64,000 nucleotides of DNA from an uncultured Bacteroidota bacterium (GCA_913055635.1 CAJXLK010000001.1:160626-224625), one strand, 5' to 3'; shown: positions 8,510 through 18,414, counted from the stretch's first letter. Numbers and translations are program-made. The notes: generated by a model from the sequence alone, not told the origin.

Positions 8510-10300
8510 ATGGAAGCTAAGATCACATTTGATATTATCGTTGTTTTTGTGGTATTGCTCTTCATCCTGATATCTCTCTACAAAGAGATACTGGGTGCGA
8601 CCTTTACCTTTGTGGTGGCTGTCTCAGCCCTGGGTTTTTTTGGCATCCTTACCCCAAAGGAGATCCTTAGTGGTTTTGCCAATGAACAGATCTTCATCAT
8701 CATCTTGCTGTTGCTGATCGGCGATATTGTACGCCGGACCGGTATACTGGAAAATATTTTTGACCGCCTTTTTAAAAAAGCCCAAACCCAGCGTGGCTTT
8801 ATGGCACGGATGATGATGCTGATTGCCGGATTTTCTGCTTTCCTCAATAATACCCCCCTGGTGGCCATTATGATGCCTTATGTCAACACCTGGAGCAAGA
8901 AAAACGGGATATCCCCCTCCAAGTTGTTGATGCCCCTTAGTTTTGCTGCGATACTGGGGGGATGTGCCACCCTGATTGGTACTTCCACCAACCTGATCGT
9001 CAGTGGTATGGCCGCAGACCAAAACATTGTGGAAGATATTGGCGCCCTGAATATCTTTGATTTTTCCATGGTTGGGGCGCCCATGATCTTGATTGGTTTG
9101 GTTTTTCTGTATTTTTTCAGCGATCGGCTTTTACCGGAAAAATCCGATGTGATCTCGGATTTTAGCAAAAATTCGCGCGAATATCTGGTAGAAGCCCAGG
9201 TAAGGCATAATTCACCCCTGGTGGGCAAATCGATTGAAGAGGCTGGTTTGCGCAACCTGAAGGGATTGTTTCTGGTCGAGATCATTCGCGGCGACCATCG
9301 CCTGAAGGCGGTATCGCCCGATGTCATTTTGGAGCAGGATGATATACTGATCTTTGCCGGAGATACCCATACCATTGCCGACATGATCAATTCAAAGAAC
9401 GGGTTGACCCTGCCTTCGGTTGGGATGATGCACCGCAAGAAGAAAACGGAAGTGGTGGAGATTGTGATCTCGCAAAATTCAAGCCTGATTGATAAAACGG
9501 TCAAAGAAGTGCGTTTCCGCGCCCGCTATGACGGGGCTGTGATTGCGGTTCACCGCAACGGGGAAAAGATCACCGGAAAGATCGGCGAGATCGTCTTGAA
9601 ACCCGGCGATGTTTTATTGCTGTTTACCGGGGAAGATTTTTTCAACCGGACCCTGCATACCCGCGATTTTTATTTTATTTCGAAGGTTCGGGATTTTCAG
9701 AAAGTGGAAGGCTACAAGGTGGCCATCATCTTTGGCGGATTGTTTGCCGCGATCATCCTCTCTGCTTTTCATGTGATATCGCTTTTCATGGGGCTGGTGG
9801 TGATCATCATAGCGGCTTTTGTTTTGGGCCTTGCCAATCCGAAGGATTTGCCCAAGGCCATAGACTATGACCTGGCTTTGATCATTGTTTTATCGCTGGC
9901 CCTGGGGATTGCCATGCGCAAATCCGGCGCGGCTGAGTTGGTGGCCGATATGATCATCACCGGCTTTTTGCCGTTCGGAAAGGTGGGGTTGCTGGTGGGC
10001 ATATACCTGATTACTGCCTTTTTGGGGGCCTATATAGGCAACAAGGCGGCTGTGGCCCTGATTTTTCCCATTTCCCTGACCATGGCCAGCAACCTTGATT
10101 TGCCGCCCATGCCCTTTATCCTTGTGGTATCCTTTGCTGCGGCTGCCAACTTCATCACCCCCATCGGTTATCAAACCAACCTGATGGTTTATGGCCCCGG
10201 GGGATATTCATTCAAGGACTTTTTCAGGCTGGGCATGCCCCTGACCGTGCTCTATATGATCGCTACCGTTTCGATACTGAGTTTAATGTATTTTGTATAA
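8510..10300 (+). CDS. SLC13/DASS-family sodium-coupled anion permease with two TrkA-C domains
   Basis: A 596-residue inner-membrane transporter. The N-terminal half has helices up to about residue 210, including the SNT-type signature LNNTPLVAIMMPY. Two RCK_C/TrkA-C regulatory domains follow (about 220-290 and 300-385; PGDVLLLFTG in the second). A second helical half ends with the other SNT-like segment AANFITPIGYQTNLMVYGPG. The family imports sulfate or dicarboxylates with sodium. Only 5 bp separate it from cysQ, which points to sulfate as the substrate; that choice is inference from context. Confidence 0.9.
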   Translation: MEAKITFDIIVVFVVLLFILISLYKEILGATFTFVVAVSALGFFGILTPKEILSGFANEQIFIIILLLLIGDIVRRTGILENIFDRLFKKAQTQRGFMARMMMLIAGFSAFLNNTPLVAIMMPYVNTWSKKNGISPSKLLMPLSFAAILGGCATLIGTSTNLIVSGMAADQNIVEDIGALNIFDFSMVGAPMILIGLVFLYFFSDRLLPEKSDVISDFSKNSREYLVEAQVRHNSPLVGKSIEEAGLRNLKGLFLVEIIRGDHRLKAVSPDVILEQDDILIFAGDTHTIADMINSKNGLTLPSVGMMHRKKKTEVVEIVISQNSSLIDKTVKEVRFRARYDGAVIAVHRNGEKITGKIGEIVLKPGDVLLLFTGEDFFNRTLHTRDFYFISKVRDFQKVEGYKVAIIFGGLFAAIILSAFHVISLFMGLVVIIIAAFVLGLANPKDLPKAIDYDLALIIVLSLALGIAMRKSGAAELVADMIITGFLPFGKVGLLVGIYLITAFLGAYIGNKAAVALIFPISLTMASNLDLPPMPFILVVSFAAAANFITPIGYQTNLMVYGPGGYSFKDFFRLGMPLTVLYMIATVSILSLMYFV

Positions 10301-10305
10301 ACACG

Positions 10306-11139
10306 ATGAACATGGACAACCAAAAAATGAAAACCCTATTGACCACGGCCGTTCAGGCTGCCCTGGATGCCGGCCGGGCCGTGAATGAAGTCTACCAAAA
10401 CAAGGATTTTGAGGTCGAGACCAAGCAGGATGAAACCCCTTTAACTTTGGCCGATCGTAAATCCCACCAAATCATTGCTGAATACCTTGAGCAAACAGAA
10501 TATCCCGTTTTGAGTGAAGAGGGCAAAGACATACCCTATGCCCAACGCAGCCAGTGGGAATATTTCTGGTTGGTCGATCCCCTGGATGGGACCAAAGAAT
10601 TCATCAAGAAGAATGGCGAATTTACCGTGAACATCGCCCTGATTCATAAAGGAACTCCGGTGATGGGGGTGGTTTTTGCACCCTACGTGCGGGAACTTTA
10701 CTTTGCGGCTTCTCAATTTGGAGCCTACAAGGTTGACAAGTTGGATGAGGGATTGATGGATTTTGACGACCTCAATGAGCTGATGAAAGCCGGACAAATG
10801 CTTCCTTTGGCCGTTGAAAGGGAAAGTTTGGTGGTTGTGGCCAGTCGTTCGCATATGAACGATGAAACCCAGCAATACATTGACGGTTTAATGGAAAAAT
10901 ACGGGGATGCGGAATTTGTCTCCAAGGGCAGTTCCCTGAAGATCTGCATGGTGGCCGAGGGCAGTGCCGATGTCTACCCCCGTTTTGCCCCGACCATGGA
11001 ATGGGATACAGCTGCCGGTCATGCTGTAGCCCTGGCCGCCGGTTATCCCGTTACCACCCGGGACGGGCGAACGCCCCTGGAATACAACAAACAGGAGTTG
11101 ACCAATCCCTACTTCATTGTCAAGAGCGATAAGCTGTAA
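10306..11139 (+). CDS. cysQ: 3'(2'),5'-bisphosphate nucleotidase CysQ
   Basis: A 277-residue member of the inositol-monophosphatase-like, Li-sensitive phosphatase superfamily. It hydrolyses 3'-phosphoadenosine 5'-phosphate (PAP), the by-product of sulfate assimilation, to AMP. Metal-binding motifs are visible: the Glu of LSEEGKD, DPLDGTKEF, and WDTAAGHAV near the C terminus. An internal ATG at 10312 or 10327 is a possible alternative start. It is very probably co-transcribed with the upstream permease. Cytoplasmic; no signal peptide. No cysC/D/N genes are present in the window. Confidence 0.92.
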   Translation: MNMDNQKMKTLLTTAVQAALDAGRAVNEVYQNKDFEVETKQDETPLTLADRKSHQIIAEYLEQTEYPVLSEEGKDIPYAQRSQWEYFWLVDPLDGTKEFIKKNGEFTVNIALIHKGTPVMGVVFAPYVRELYFAASQFGAYKVDKLDEGLMDFDDLNELMKAGQMLPLAVERESLVVVASRSHMNDETQQYIDGLMEKYGDAEFVSKGSSLKICMVAEGSADVYPRFAPTMEWDTAAGHAVALAAGYPVTTRDGRTPLEYNKQELTNPYFIVKSDKL

Positions 11140-11150
11140 GGGGGTGATGG

Positions 11151-11963
11151 TCATGCGGCTTTGTTCATGATGATTTGGGGCAGGTCGATCAGGTAGCCGG
11201 CGAAAAGCAGGATGACGACCATCAGGATCCACCGGACGAAATTGTTTCCCTTGGAAATGGCCAGGTTGGAGCCGACCAGTCCGCCCAGGATATTGCCTGC
11301 GGCGGCGATCAGACCGGCCTCGTAGTGGATGTGGTCGTTAAGCATGAATACCGCCAGGGCAAAGGGGCTGTAGAGGAAAACCACCATAATTTTGATGGCA
11401 TTGGCTTTAACCAGGTCGTAACCGGCGTTCAGCACGATGGCCGAAAGCAAAAGGATGCCGACCCCGATGTGAATGAATCCCCCGTATAGACCTATACCCA
11501 GGAATATAAGGATTTGAATGGCATCGGGTTTCTTGTTGATCAGGTGGGCCTGGTCTTCCAGCCAGCGGTTGGGGTTCAGAAAGATAAAAACCAGCATGAT
11601 CAGCAGAACCCCGGCCAGGATCAGCCGAAATACTTCCTCGTTGATGGCCACGGCAATCTGGGCACCCACCACCGAGCCAATCACCACGGGCAGGGCCAGC
11701 TTCAGGCCCTTTTTCAGGTCCAGGAATTTGTTGCGTTTGAAATTCAGTCCTGCAATGAGGGTTTGCAGGACGACACCCAGGCGTATGGTGCCGTTGGCCA
11801 CACCCGCCGGAAGGCCCATCATCATAAACAGGGAGTAGGTGATGACCGTCCCGCTGCCGGCAATGGTGTTGATGAAACCCACCATGAAGCCGGCCCCGAC
11901 CAGCAGGGCCATCATTTGCCAGGAATAAAGGCTCAGGTCTGAGAGAAAGGCCATCTCACCCAT
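11151..11963 (-). CDS. TauE/SafE-family sulfite/sulfonate exporter
   Basis: A 270-residue integral membrane protein with about eight hydrophobic segments. Family-typical glycine-rich helices are present: VGAGFMVGFINTIAGSGTVI near the start and its internal echo GIGLYGGFIHIGVGILLLS in the second half. TauE/SafE proteins export sulfite, sulfoacetate or related anions. It is convergent with cysQ (stops 11 bp apart), giving a three-gene sulfur theme. The exact substrate cannot be read from sequence. Its upstream region holds a cluster of the palindromic repeat. Confidence 0.88.
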   Translation of the reverse strand: MGEMAFLSDLSLYSWQMMALLVGAGFMVGFINTIAGSGTVITYSLFMMMGLPAGVANGTIRLGVVLQTLIAGLNFKRNKFLDLKKGLKLALPVVIGSVVGAQIAVAINEEVFRLILAGVLLIMLVFIFLNPNRWLEDQAHLINKKPDAIQILIFLGIGLYGGFIHIGVGILLLSAIVLNAGYDLVKANAIKIMVVFLYSPFALAVFMLNDHIHYEAGLIAAAGNILGGLVGSNLAISKGNNFVRWILMVVILLFAGYLIDLPQIIMNKAA

Positions 11964-11982
11964 GGCGCGGTTGATTTATAAA

Positions 11983-12136
11983 CCCCGCTTAGCGGGGTCA
12001 AAGAAAATTCAAAAGACCCCGCTTAGCGGGGTCTGTCAAGTAAGGGCTGTCAGGTTCGATTTATCGGGTGCAGCTACAATCCGACCCCGCTAAGCGGGGT
12101 CGAAATTCCGCCTTCGAAGCACCCCGCTAAGCGGGG
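11983..12136. repeat. Palindrome cluster A (four copies of the ccccgcttagcgggg family)
   Basis: Palindrome cores lie at 11983-11997, 12017-12031, 12085-12099 and 12122-12136, in both orientations of the central TTA/TAA. The longest copies extend to gaccccgc-TTA-gcggggtc, an 8-bp stem with a 3-nt loop. The cluster fills the gap between the starts of tauE and the end of pepD. The last copy overlaps pepD and supplies its stop codon. Confidence 0.95.
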
Positions 12137-13599
12137 GCTTCTTCACCCGGGATGCTCAAGAGAACTTCCAGCAGCAGATCCCAGAACTTCTGGGTGGTCT
12201 CGATGCTGATGGCTTCTTCCGGGGTATGGGCACCCTTGATGGTAGGCCCGACCGATATCATGTCCAGATGGGGATATTTCTGAAGGAAAAGGCCACATTC
12301 GAGGCCGGCGTGGATGGCCTTGACCTCGGGCTCCTGATCGAAAAGCCGCTGGTAGGAGTCGCGGGTGATCTTCATGATCTCTGAATCGGTGTTGGGTTGC
12401 CATCCGGGATATCCGGTGGAATGATCTACTTTGGCGTTGCCCAGCCGGAAAACGCTCTCGACCATACTGGCGATGTCGTCTTTGGCACTGTCTACCGAAC
12501 TCCTCTGACTGGTCGTCACCTGGAAAGCATCGTTATCCTGAAGTTTGATCGCTGCCAGGTTGGTCGATGTTTCCACCAGATCCTCTATTTCCTGGCTCCA
12601 GGCATGAACCCCGTGTGGGCAGCCATACAGGGCATTGACCATGTCGTGCTGGGTGTCTTCATCGATCACATATTCGGGCATATTGGCTTCTTCAAGGGTC
12701 AGCTTCAGCCCGGGTTCGGTTACTTTTAGTTCATTTTTGACCGCGGCTTCAAACGCATTGAAATACTTCTTGATGTTTTCTACATCTTCGCTGTGAATGG
12801 TGATGTGGGCTTCCGCTTCCCGGGGTATGGCATTGTGGGCGCGGCCCCCCTCAAAGCGTGAGATGCGTACATCGTAATGGTCGGTGATGTTCCACAGAAA
12901 ACGGTTGACGATCTTGATGGCGTTGCCCAGGCCTTTGTGGATCTCATCCCCGGAATGACCACCATTCAAACCGGTTACCTGAATGTGGTAGCCCTGGTGT
13001 TCATCGGGTACATTTTCCCGGTCAAAATCAAATATGGCGGTGGTGTCCGTTCCACCGGCACAACCGATGAACAACTCTCCCCAATCTTCTGAATCCAGGT
13101 TGAGCAGAATCTTTCCGTCAAAAAGGCCGCTTTCCAGGGCCTGGGCTCCGGTCAGCCCCGATTCTTCGTCGACCGTGAACAAACATTCCAGGGGCCCGTG
13201 CGATATTTCATCCGAGGCAAGAATGGCCAGCTGAGCCGCCATGCCAATGCCATCATCGGCCCCCAGGGTGGTGCCGTCGGCTTTGACCCAGTCGCCGTCA
13301 ATATAGGGTTGAATCGGATCTTTCTCAAAATCATGCTCGGTGCCTTTGTTCTTCTCTCCGACCATGTCGATGTGACTCTGAAGAACAACCTTCTTGAGAT
13401 GCTGCATGCCCGCAGATGCAGGCTTATCAATAACCATGTTGCCCGCCGAATCTTTCCGGTATTCCAGATCATGCTTCTTGGCAAAGTTTTCCAAAAACTG
13501 CAGAATCTGTTCTTCCTTCTTGGAAGGCCTCGGTACCTGGCAAATCTCTTCGAAATATTCCCATATGGGCTTGGGTTCTAAATGGCTGAGCTTTTTCAT
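12127..13599 (-). CDS. pepD: Aminoacyl-histidine dipeptidase (cytosol non-specific dipeptidase), M20 family
   Basis: A 490-residue cytoplasmic di-zinc peptidase that splits Xaa-His and other dipeptides. Zinc ligands and catalytic residues are visible in order: QSHIDMVGE, LGADDGIGMA, DEESGLTGA (catalytic Glu), LNLDSEDWGELFIG and the C-terminal GPTIKGAHTPEEA. The lid domain has GLNGGHSGDEIHKG. Length fits the family. The final codons (GAA GCC CCC GCT TAG) run into a palindromic repeat, so the last two or three residues and the stop derive from the repeat. It stands alone on the minus strand. Confidence 0.95.
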   Translation of the reverse strand: MKKLSHLEPKPIWEYFEEICQVPRPSKKEEQILQFLENFAKKHDLEYRKDSAGNMVIDKPASAGMQHLKKVVLQSHIDMVGEKNKGTEHDFEKDPIQPYIDGDWVKADGTTLGADDGIGMAAQLAILASDEISHGPLECLFTVDEESGLTGAQALESGLFDGKILLNLDSEDWGELFIGCAGGTDTTAIFDFDRENVPDEHQGYHIQVTGLNGGHSGDEIHKGLGNAIKIVNRFLWNITDHYDVRISRFEGGRAHNAIPREAEAHITIHSEDVENIKKYFNAFEAAVKNELKVTEPGLKLTLEEANMPEYVIDEDTQHDMVNALYGCPHGVHAWSQEIEDLVETSTNLAAIKLQDNDAFQVTTSQRSSVDSAKDDIASMVESVFRLGNAKVDHSTGYPGWQPNTDSEIMKITRDSYQRLFDQEPEVKAIHAGLECGLFLQKYPHLDMISVGPTIKGAHTPEEAISIETTQKFWDLLLEVLLSIPGEEAPA

Positions 13600-13908
13600 A
13601 AGATCGTTTTTTTTGTGTTAGGCTTGTTTTTTCCGTGGAAACCATCGATGATTTTCTGTGAACAATCAAAAAATCTCATCCACAGTGCAGATGGTTCCTG
13701 ATTATAAGGCCTTCAAAGATAAAAATGAAAAAGTAAATTTTTCAATAAAGCTGAAAATTCTTTTTTAGATCCTTTATGTTGCATAATGGAAGTAGAAGCG
13801 GGTGGTGCATTTTGTTAAACAGGTCGGAGTCAGAATGAAAACGAAAAATTAATTGTTATATTTACAGTAGCATTGACTAAATCTTCCAAAGATTTGCTAG
13901 CGGTTTGA
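13600..13908. other. Intergenic region upstream of pepD
   Basis: The 309-bp gap lies between the start of pepD and the end of the E2 gene, both leftward. It should hold the pepD promoter and possibly a terminator for the E1-E2 operon. I see no clear hairpin followed by a T run and no gene. Confidence 0.35.
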
Positions 13909-15609
13909 TCAAGCCAGCCCAAGCAGTTGCTTGTCGGCATTGCCTCCCGGGATAAGTAGATTTTGCGGTTTTTCCACCAGTTCTTTGATTTTCATCAGAA
14001 AGCTGACCGAGTCTTTGCCATCGATGGTGCGGTGGTCGTAGGAGAGGGCGATGTACATCATCGGGCGGATTTCGACTTGACCCTCCACGGCCACCGGTCG
14101 CTCCTGGATGGTGTGCATACCAAGTATAGCCGATTGCGGGGGATTGATGATGGGGGTGGACAGCAATGATCCAAATACCCCGCCGTTGGTGATGCTGAAG
14201 GTACCTCCTTCCATTTCATCGATGGTGATGCGGTTTTTCTGGCCCTTTTCGCCGAAGTGCTTGACTTGTTTTTCCAGGTCGGCCAAGGAGCGATTTTCTG
14301 CATTTCTTATAACCGGAACCATCAGTCCCTTAGGGGTTTGAACGGCAACGCCGATGTCGGCATATTGGGGATAGACCACCTGATCGCCTTCGATCATGGA
14401 ATTGACGTTGGGGTAGGCTTGCAGGGCCTGGGCGGAGGCTTTGATGAAAAATGACATCAGCCCGAGCTTGATGCCGTGTTTTTCCTGGAAGGCTTTTTGG
14501 TGGCGTTTTCTCAGGGCCATCACTTCCGACATGTCCACCTCGTTGAAGGTGGTGAGCATGGCTGTTTCGTTTTTGACCGAAACCAGCCTCTCGCTGAGTT
14601 TTCTTCGCAGGCGGCTCATCTTTTCGCGGTGCACCTGCCGGTTGGGTTCTGAGGAAGGGGGGCCGGGTGAAGCGGGTCCGGAAGAAACGCCTCCCGCCTT
14701 ATGGCCTTTGGATTCAGACGTTTGGGAATCTGGGCCACTGGATTTAGCGTCTCCGGACATAGAGGCCTGGGATGAGCCTGTTCCGGGTGAGCCTGTTCCG
14801 GGTGAAGCTGTTCCGGGTGAAGCTGTTCCGGGTGAAGCTGTTCCGGATGAGGTTGTTCCGGATGAGGTTGTTCCGGGTTCGGTTTTTTCCTTTCCCGGCG
14901 AGGGTTGACCTTGTTGGGCTTTTTCTTTGGTGAGCCCCTGAAGGGCCAGGTTGACATCTTCTTTGGTGATTCGTCTTAACCCCTGGAGTATTTGATCGAC
15001 GGAAACACCGTGTGCTTCCATCATTTTGCGGGCCAAGGGGGTTGCTTTCACCCGTTTGGAGGTTTCTTCTGGCCTGGATGAAGGCGATGAACCACCGGAC
15101 GATGGCTCACCCGATTGCCCCGAGGGGCTGGATTCCTCAGAAGTGGATGCAGCCGCTGGCTTCTCCGAAGACTTCTCCGAAGACTTCTCCGAAGGCTTCT
15201 GCGAAGGCTTATCTGAATCCGGCTTAGAAGCTTCGCCTGAACTGCCGGTGGTCTGTTGGGCCTGCTCCTTTTTTTTCGCCCCTGGAGTTGCTGCACCGGA
15301 GGTTGACCCTGCTTTTTTGCTGCTTGTCTCAGCGGCCGGGGCTTGCGTTGGCGCCTGCGCTTTTTCCGAGGCCCCGGCAGAAGCATCAATCTTGCAGGCC
15401 ACTTCACCTACCTTGATGGAGGCCCCTTCCTGAGCCAGTATCTCAATGGTGCCACTTGCCTCGGCTACCAGGGGAAGCGTGGCTTTATCGGATTCTATTT
15501 CAGCTATTTCCTGGTCTTTTTCTACATAATCGCCGTTTTCCACCAGCCAATCGGCAATTTCTACTTCCGTGATGGATTCGCCCGGACTGGGTATCTTGAC
15601 TTCAACCAT
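13909..15609 (-). CDS. sucB: 2-oxoglutarate dehydrogenase E2, dihydrolipoyllysine succinyltransferase
   Basis: A 566-residue E2 subunit that transfers the succinyl group from E1 to CoA. The N-terminal lipoyl domain has [10 protein letters not shown], with lipoyl Lys42. A peripheral subunit-binding domain follows ([18 protein letters not shown], about 188-220). The C-terminal catalytic domain ends with SYDHRTIDG (His526, Asp530). About 100 residues of very low-complexity Ser/Pro/Gly/Thr linker precede, and a longer one follows, the binding domain, making the protein much longer than the usual 400-430. The encoding DNA contains tandem 12- and 15-bp repeats. It lies 3 bp after the E1 gene in one operon. 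Confidence 0.95.
   Translation of the reverse strand: MVEVKIPSPGESITEVEIADWLVENGDYVEKDQEIAEIESDKATLPLVAEASGTIEILAQEGASIKVGEVACKIDASAGASEKAQAPTQAPAAETSSKKAGSTSGAATPGAKKKEQAQQTTGSSGEASKPDSDKPSQKPSEKSSEKSSEKPAAASTSEESSPSGQSGEPSSGGSSPSSRPEETSKRVKATPLARKMMEAHGVSVDQILQGLRRITKEDVNLALQGLTKEKAQQGQPSPGKEKTEPGTTSSGTTSSGTASPGTASPGTASPGTGSPGTGSSQASMSGDAKSSGPDSQTSESKGHKAGGVSSGPASPGPPSSEPNRQVHREKMSRLRRKLSERLVSVKNETAMLTTFNEVDMSEVMALRKRHQKAFQEKHGIKLGLMSFFIKASAQALQAYPNVNSMIEGDQVVYPQYADIGVAVQTPKGLMVPVIRNAENRSLADLEKQVKHFGEKGQKNRITIDEMEGGTFSITNGGVFGSLLSTPIINPPQSAILGMHTIQERPVAVEGQVEIRPMMYIALSYDHRTIDGKDSVSFLMKIKELVEKPQNLLIPGGNADKQLLGLA
14774..14878. repeat. In-frame 7 x 15-bp tandem repeat in the E2 linker
   Basis: Seven consecutive 15-bp units (gaagctgttccgggt and close variants) start at 14774 and repeat exactly every 15 bp. 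They encode the five-residue units [10 protein letters not shown] and SSGTT on the minus strand. All differences are substitutions, so the reading frame is kept. Confidence 0.95.
15161..15208. repeat. In-frame 4 x 12-bp tandem repeat in the E2 linker
   Basis: Four 12-bp units of ttctccgaagac type at 15161, 15173, 15185 and 15197 encode the SEKS/SEKP-like four-residue repeats of the first linker, between the lipoyl and subunit-binding domains. Confidence 0.9.
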
Positions 15610-15612
15610 AGC

Positions 15613-18414
15613 TTAGGATTTAATATAATTTTGTTGTTTGACTTGCTTCCTGTGGCTGCCCACTTCACAATCCAGATTGCAGTACTTGTAGTTGCGCTCG
15701 CAGGTACACTTGCGGAAGACCTTTCCAATGATCTCATTTTGTTCTACCTGGTGCAGGCTGTAAAGTCCAACTGCCGGGCTGGCACTGGGCTGTCGGGCCA
15801 CTCCCTGAAGATCTACCTGGCTCATCTGCTCGCGGATGTATTTCCAGGCCCCCATGTTTTCGGGTTCTTCCTGTACCCATAACCACCTGATGGCATTGCT
15901 GTATTTTGAGATCAGGGCCTGTACCTGCTCATGGGGAAACGGATAGAGCTGTTCGATCCGGATCAGGGCAATGTCGGTGGCATTAAAATGTTCCTTGCGC
16001 TCCAACAGATCATAGTATATCTTGCCACTGCAGAAGACCACCCTTTTGACCCGGGGGGTATCTGCATTGGGATCATCGATGACCTCCTGAAATTTATTGC
16101 CGGCCAGTTCTTCCATGGTCGAGACGGCTTTGCTGTGGCGCAGCAGGCTTTTGGGGCTGAAAATAACCAGGGGCACCCGGAAATTATGGTGTACCTGCCT
16201 GCGCAATACATGGTAGAAATTGGCCGGGGTGGTTGGGTTCACCACCTGCATGTTGTTGTTCACGCTCAGGGTCAGAAACCTTTCCATCCGGGCACTTGAA
16301 TGCTCCGGTCCCTGGCCTTCATAGCCATGGGGCAACAGCAGGGTAAGCCCGTTCATCAGCCCCCACTTTTCCTCGGCCGAAGTGATGTACTGGTCAATGA
16401 TCACCTGGGCCATGTTGTTGAAATCGCCAAACTGGGCTTCCCAAATGGTTAGTCCCTGCGGGGTCGCCATGGCGTAGCCGTATTCAAACCCCATTACACC
16501 GAACTCCGAAAGGGGCGAGTTAAAAATGTGAAATTCCGCCTGGTCCTGGCTTACATGCTTGAGGGGAATGTATTTGTGGTCCTTGTCTTCCAGTGTAAGG
16601 CTGGAATGGCGGTGGGAAAACGTGCCCCTTTCGCTGTCCTGACCACTGATGCGCACCGGAAAGCCCTCGTCCACCAAAGATGCATAGGCAAGCAGTTCAG
16701 CCATCCCCCAGTCAAGCCGGTCTTGCTCAACCATCTTTTTGCGTTCATCGATCAGCTTGTGGACTTTTTTAAAAAATTTCATCTCCGCGGGAAGCTGATT
16801 GATCGTGTTGGCCAGTTTCGTAAGCCGCTGCAGACCAATGTTGGTATCGGGAGCTACTGTAAAATCCTTGTATTCAGGTCTAATGTAATCTTCCCAGTCT
16901 TCAGCCAGGAACTGCTTGATGTGCACCTGATTGCTTTCTTTGGCCCGGGCGAGTTGTCCCTCAAGCCATTGATTGTATTGTTGTTCTGCCTGTTTGATTT
17001 GTTCTTTCTGCAAGAGGCCTTCGCGGACCAGGTAATTGCTGTATATATCCCGCGGGTTGGGGTGTTTGCTGATGGCCTTGTAAAGGAGGGGTTGGGTGAA
17101 GCGGGGCTCATCCCCCTCATTGTGGCCATGCTTGCGGTAGCACAGCAGGTCAATGAATACATCGGTATGGAATTGCTGGCGGTATTCCATCGCCAGGCGG
17201 ATGGTAAAGATCAAGGCTTCCACATCATCGCCGTTGACATGAAAGACAGGCGATCGGGTGACTTTCGCCACATCGGTCGAATACGTACTGGATCGGCCTT
17301 CCAGGTAATTGGTGGTGAACCCCACCTGGTTGTTGATTACCAGGTGGATGGTGCCACCCGTCTTATAGCCTGGCAACTCAGACATCTGGATGGTTTCGTA
17401 TACCACCCCCTGCGAGGCAATGGCAGCATCACCGTGAATGAGTATCGGTGCCAGTTTGTTGTAATCGTGCTGATACTTATGGTAGATTTTGGCTTTGGAG
17501 ATGCCCTCTACCACAGGATTTACCGTTTCCAGGTGGGAAGGGTTGGGGGCCAGGTTCAACATCACCGGCTTGCCCGTGTCGGTGTGGATTTGATTGCCGT
17601 AGCCCAGATGGTACTTGACGTCTCCCAGGGCAATGCGCTCATCATAATGTTCACCCAAAAATTCCGAGAAGATATCTTCCACCGGCTTTTCCAATATATT
17701 GGCCAGCACATTGAGCCGCCCGCGGTGCGACATGCCGATGATGAACTCTTCGATCCCCAACTCGGCGCCCCGCTCAATGACGGCATCCAGGGCCGGTATC
17801 AGCGATTCGGCCCCTTCCAGGGAGAAACGCTTTTGTCCGATGAATTTTTTGTGGATGAAGCTTTCAAAGCCGACAGCATGTTTGAGGTGATGGTAAATGT
17901 GGCGGCGTTGTTCCGATGAGAAATCGGGTGTGTTGCGGGTGGATTCCATCTTTTCCTGCAGCCATCCCAGAATATCAGGATTGCGGATGAACATGTATTC
18001 CGCCCCGATTGACCGGGTGTAGGTTTGCTGAAGGTGTTGTAGGATATCCCTCAACGGGGCGGCTCCCAAACCGATCCGGTTACCCGCCTGAAACACCTGA
18101 TCCAGATCTTCCTCAGAAAGCCCGTAGTTTTCAAGATCCAGGGTTGGCCGATATTCCCGCCTGCTTCGCACCGGATTGGTCTTGGTGAAAAGATGCCCCC
18201 GCCGTCGGTATCCCTCGATCAGGTTAATCACCCGAAATTCCTTGTCTAAAACCCCAGAGCCCTGTTCTTCCCCATAATGCTGCTGGGCAAACTCAAAACC
18301 CTTAAAGAAGTTTCGCCATGTCTCCTCCACCGAATCCGGATCCTTGAGATATTGACCGTAAAGTGCTTCAATGGTTTCTATGTCGGTGTTGCCTAAAAAT
18401 TCGAACCGGTTCAT
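15613..18414 (-). CDS. sucA: 2-oxoglutarate dehydrogenase E1
   Basis: A 933-residue thiamine-diphosphate decarboxylase subunit, the normal length for the family. Features include N-terminal FLGNTDIETIEALY, IGMSHRGRLNVLANI, the TPP/Mg segment HGDAAIASQGVVYE through VINNQVGFTT, RKHGHNEGDEP, and the C-terminal transketolase-like domain (FNSPLSEFGVMGFEYGYA, LPHGYEGQGPEHSSARMERF). An AGGAG sits 8 bp before the ATG, a stronger ribosome site than usual here. It is first in the E1-E2 operon; no dihydrolipoamide dehydrogenase gene is nearby. Together they make succinyl-CoA from 2-oxoglutarate. Confidence 0.97.
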   Translation of the reverse strand: MNRFEFLGNTDIETIEALYGQYLKDPDSVEETWRNFFKGFEFAQQHYGEEQGSGVLDKEFRVINLIEGYRRRGHLFTKTNPVRSRREYRPTLDLENYGLSEEDLDQVFQAGNRIGLGAAPLRDILQHLQQTYTRSIGAEYMFIRNPDILGWLQEKMESTRNTPDFSSEQRRHIYHHLKHAVGFESFIHKKFIGQKRFSLEGAESLIPALDAVIERGAELGIEEFIIGMSHRGRLNVLANILEKPVEDIFSEFLGEHYDERIALGDVKYHLGYGNQIHTDTGKPVMLNLAPNPSHLETVNPVVEGISKAKIYHKYQHDYNKLAPILIHGDAAIASQGVVYETIQMSELPGYKTGGTIHLVINNQVGFTTNYLEGRSSTYSTDVAKVTRSPVFHVNGDDVEALIFTIRLAMEYRQQFHTDVFIDLLCYRKHGHNEGDEPRFTQPLLYKAISKHPNPRDIYSNYLVREGLLQKEQIKQAEQQYNQWLEGQLARAKESNQVHIKQFLAEDWEDYIRPEYKDFTVAPDTNIGLQRLTKLANTINQLPAEMKFFKKVHKLIDERKKMVEQDRLDWGMAELLAYASLVDEGFPVRISGQDSERGTFSHRHSSLTLEDKDHKYIPLKHVSQDQAEFHIFNSPLSEFGVMGFEYGYAMATPQGLTIWEAQFGDFNNMAQVIIDQYITSAEEKWGLMNGLTLLLPHGYEGQGPEHSSARMERFLTLSVNNNMQVVNPTTPANFYHVLRRQVHHNFRVPLVIFSPKSLLRHSKAVSTMEELAGNKFQEVIDDPNADTPRVKRVVFCSGKIYYDLLERKEHFNATDIALIRIEQLYPFPHEQVQALISKYSNAIRWLWVQEEPENMGAWKYIREQMSQVDLQGVARQPSASPAVGLYSLHQVEQNEIIGKVFRKCTCERNYKYCNLDCEVGSHRKQVKQQNYIKS

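Noticed and set aside
16528-17919. 463-codon open frame on the plus strand inside sucA
   Set aside because: It lies wholly antisense to a convincing E1 gene and has no recognisable domain. Its translation looks like a codon-bias shadow.
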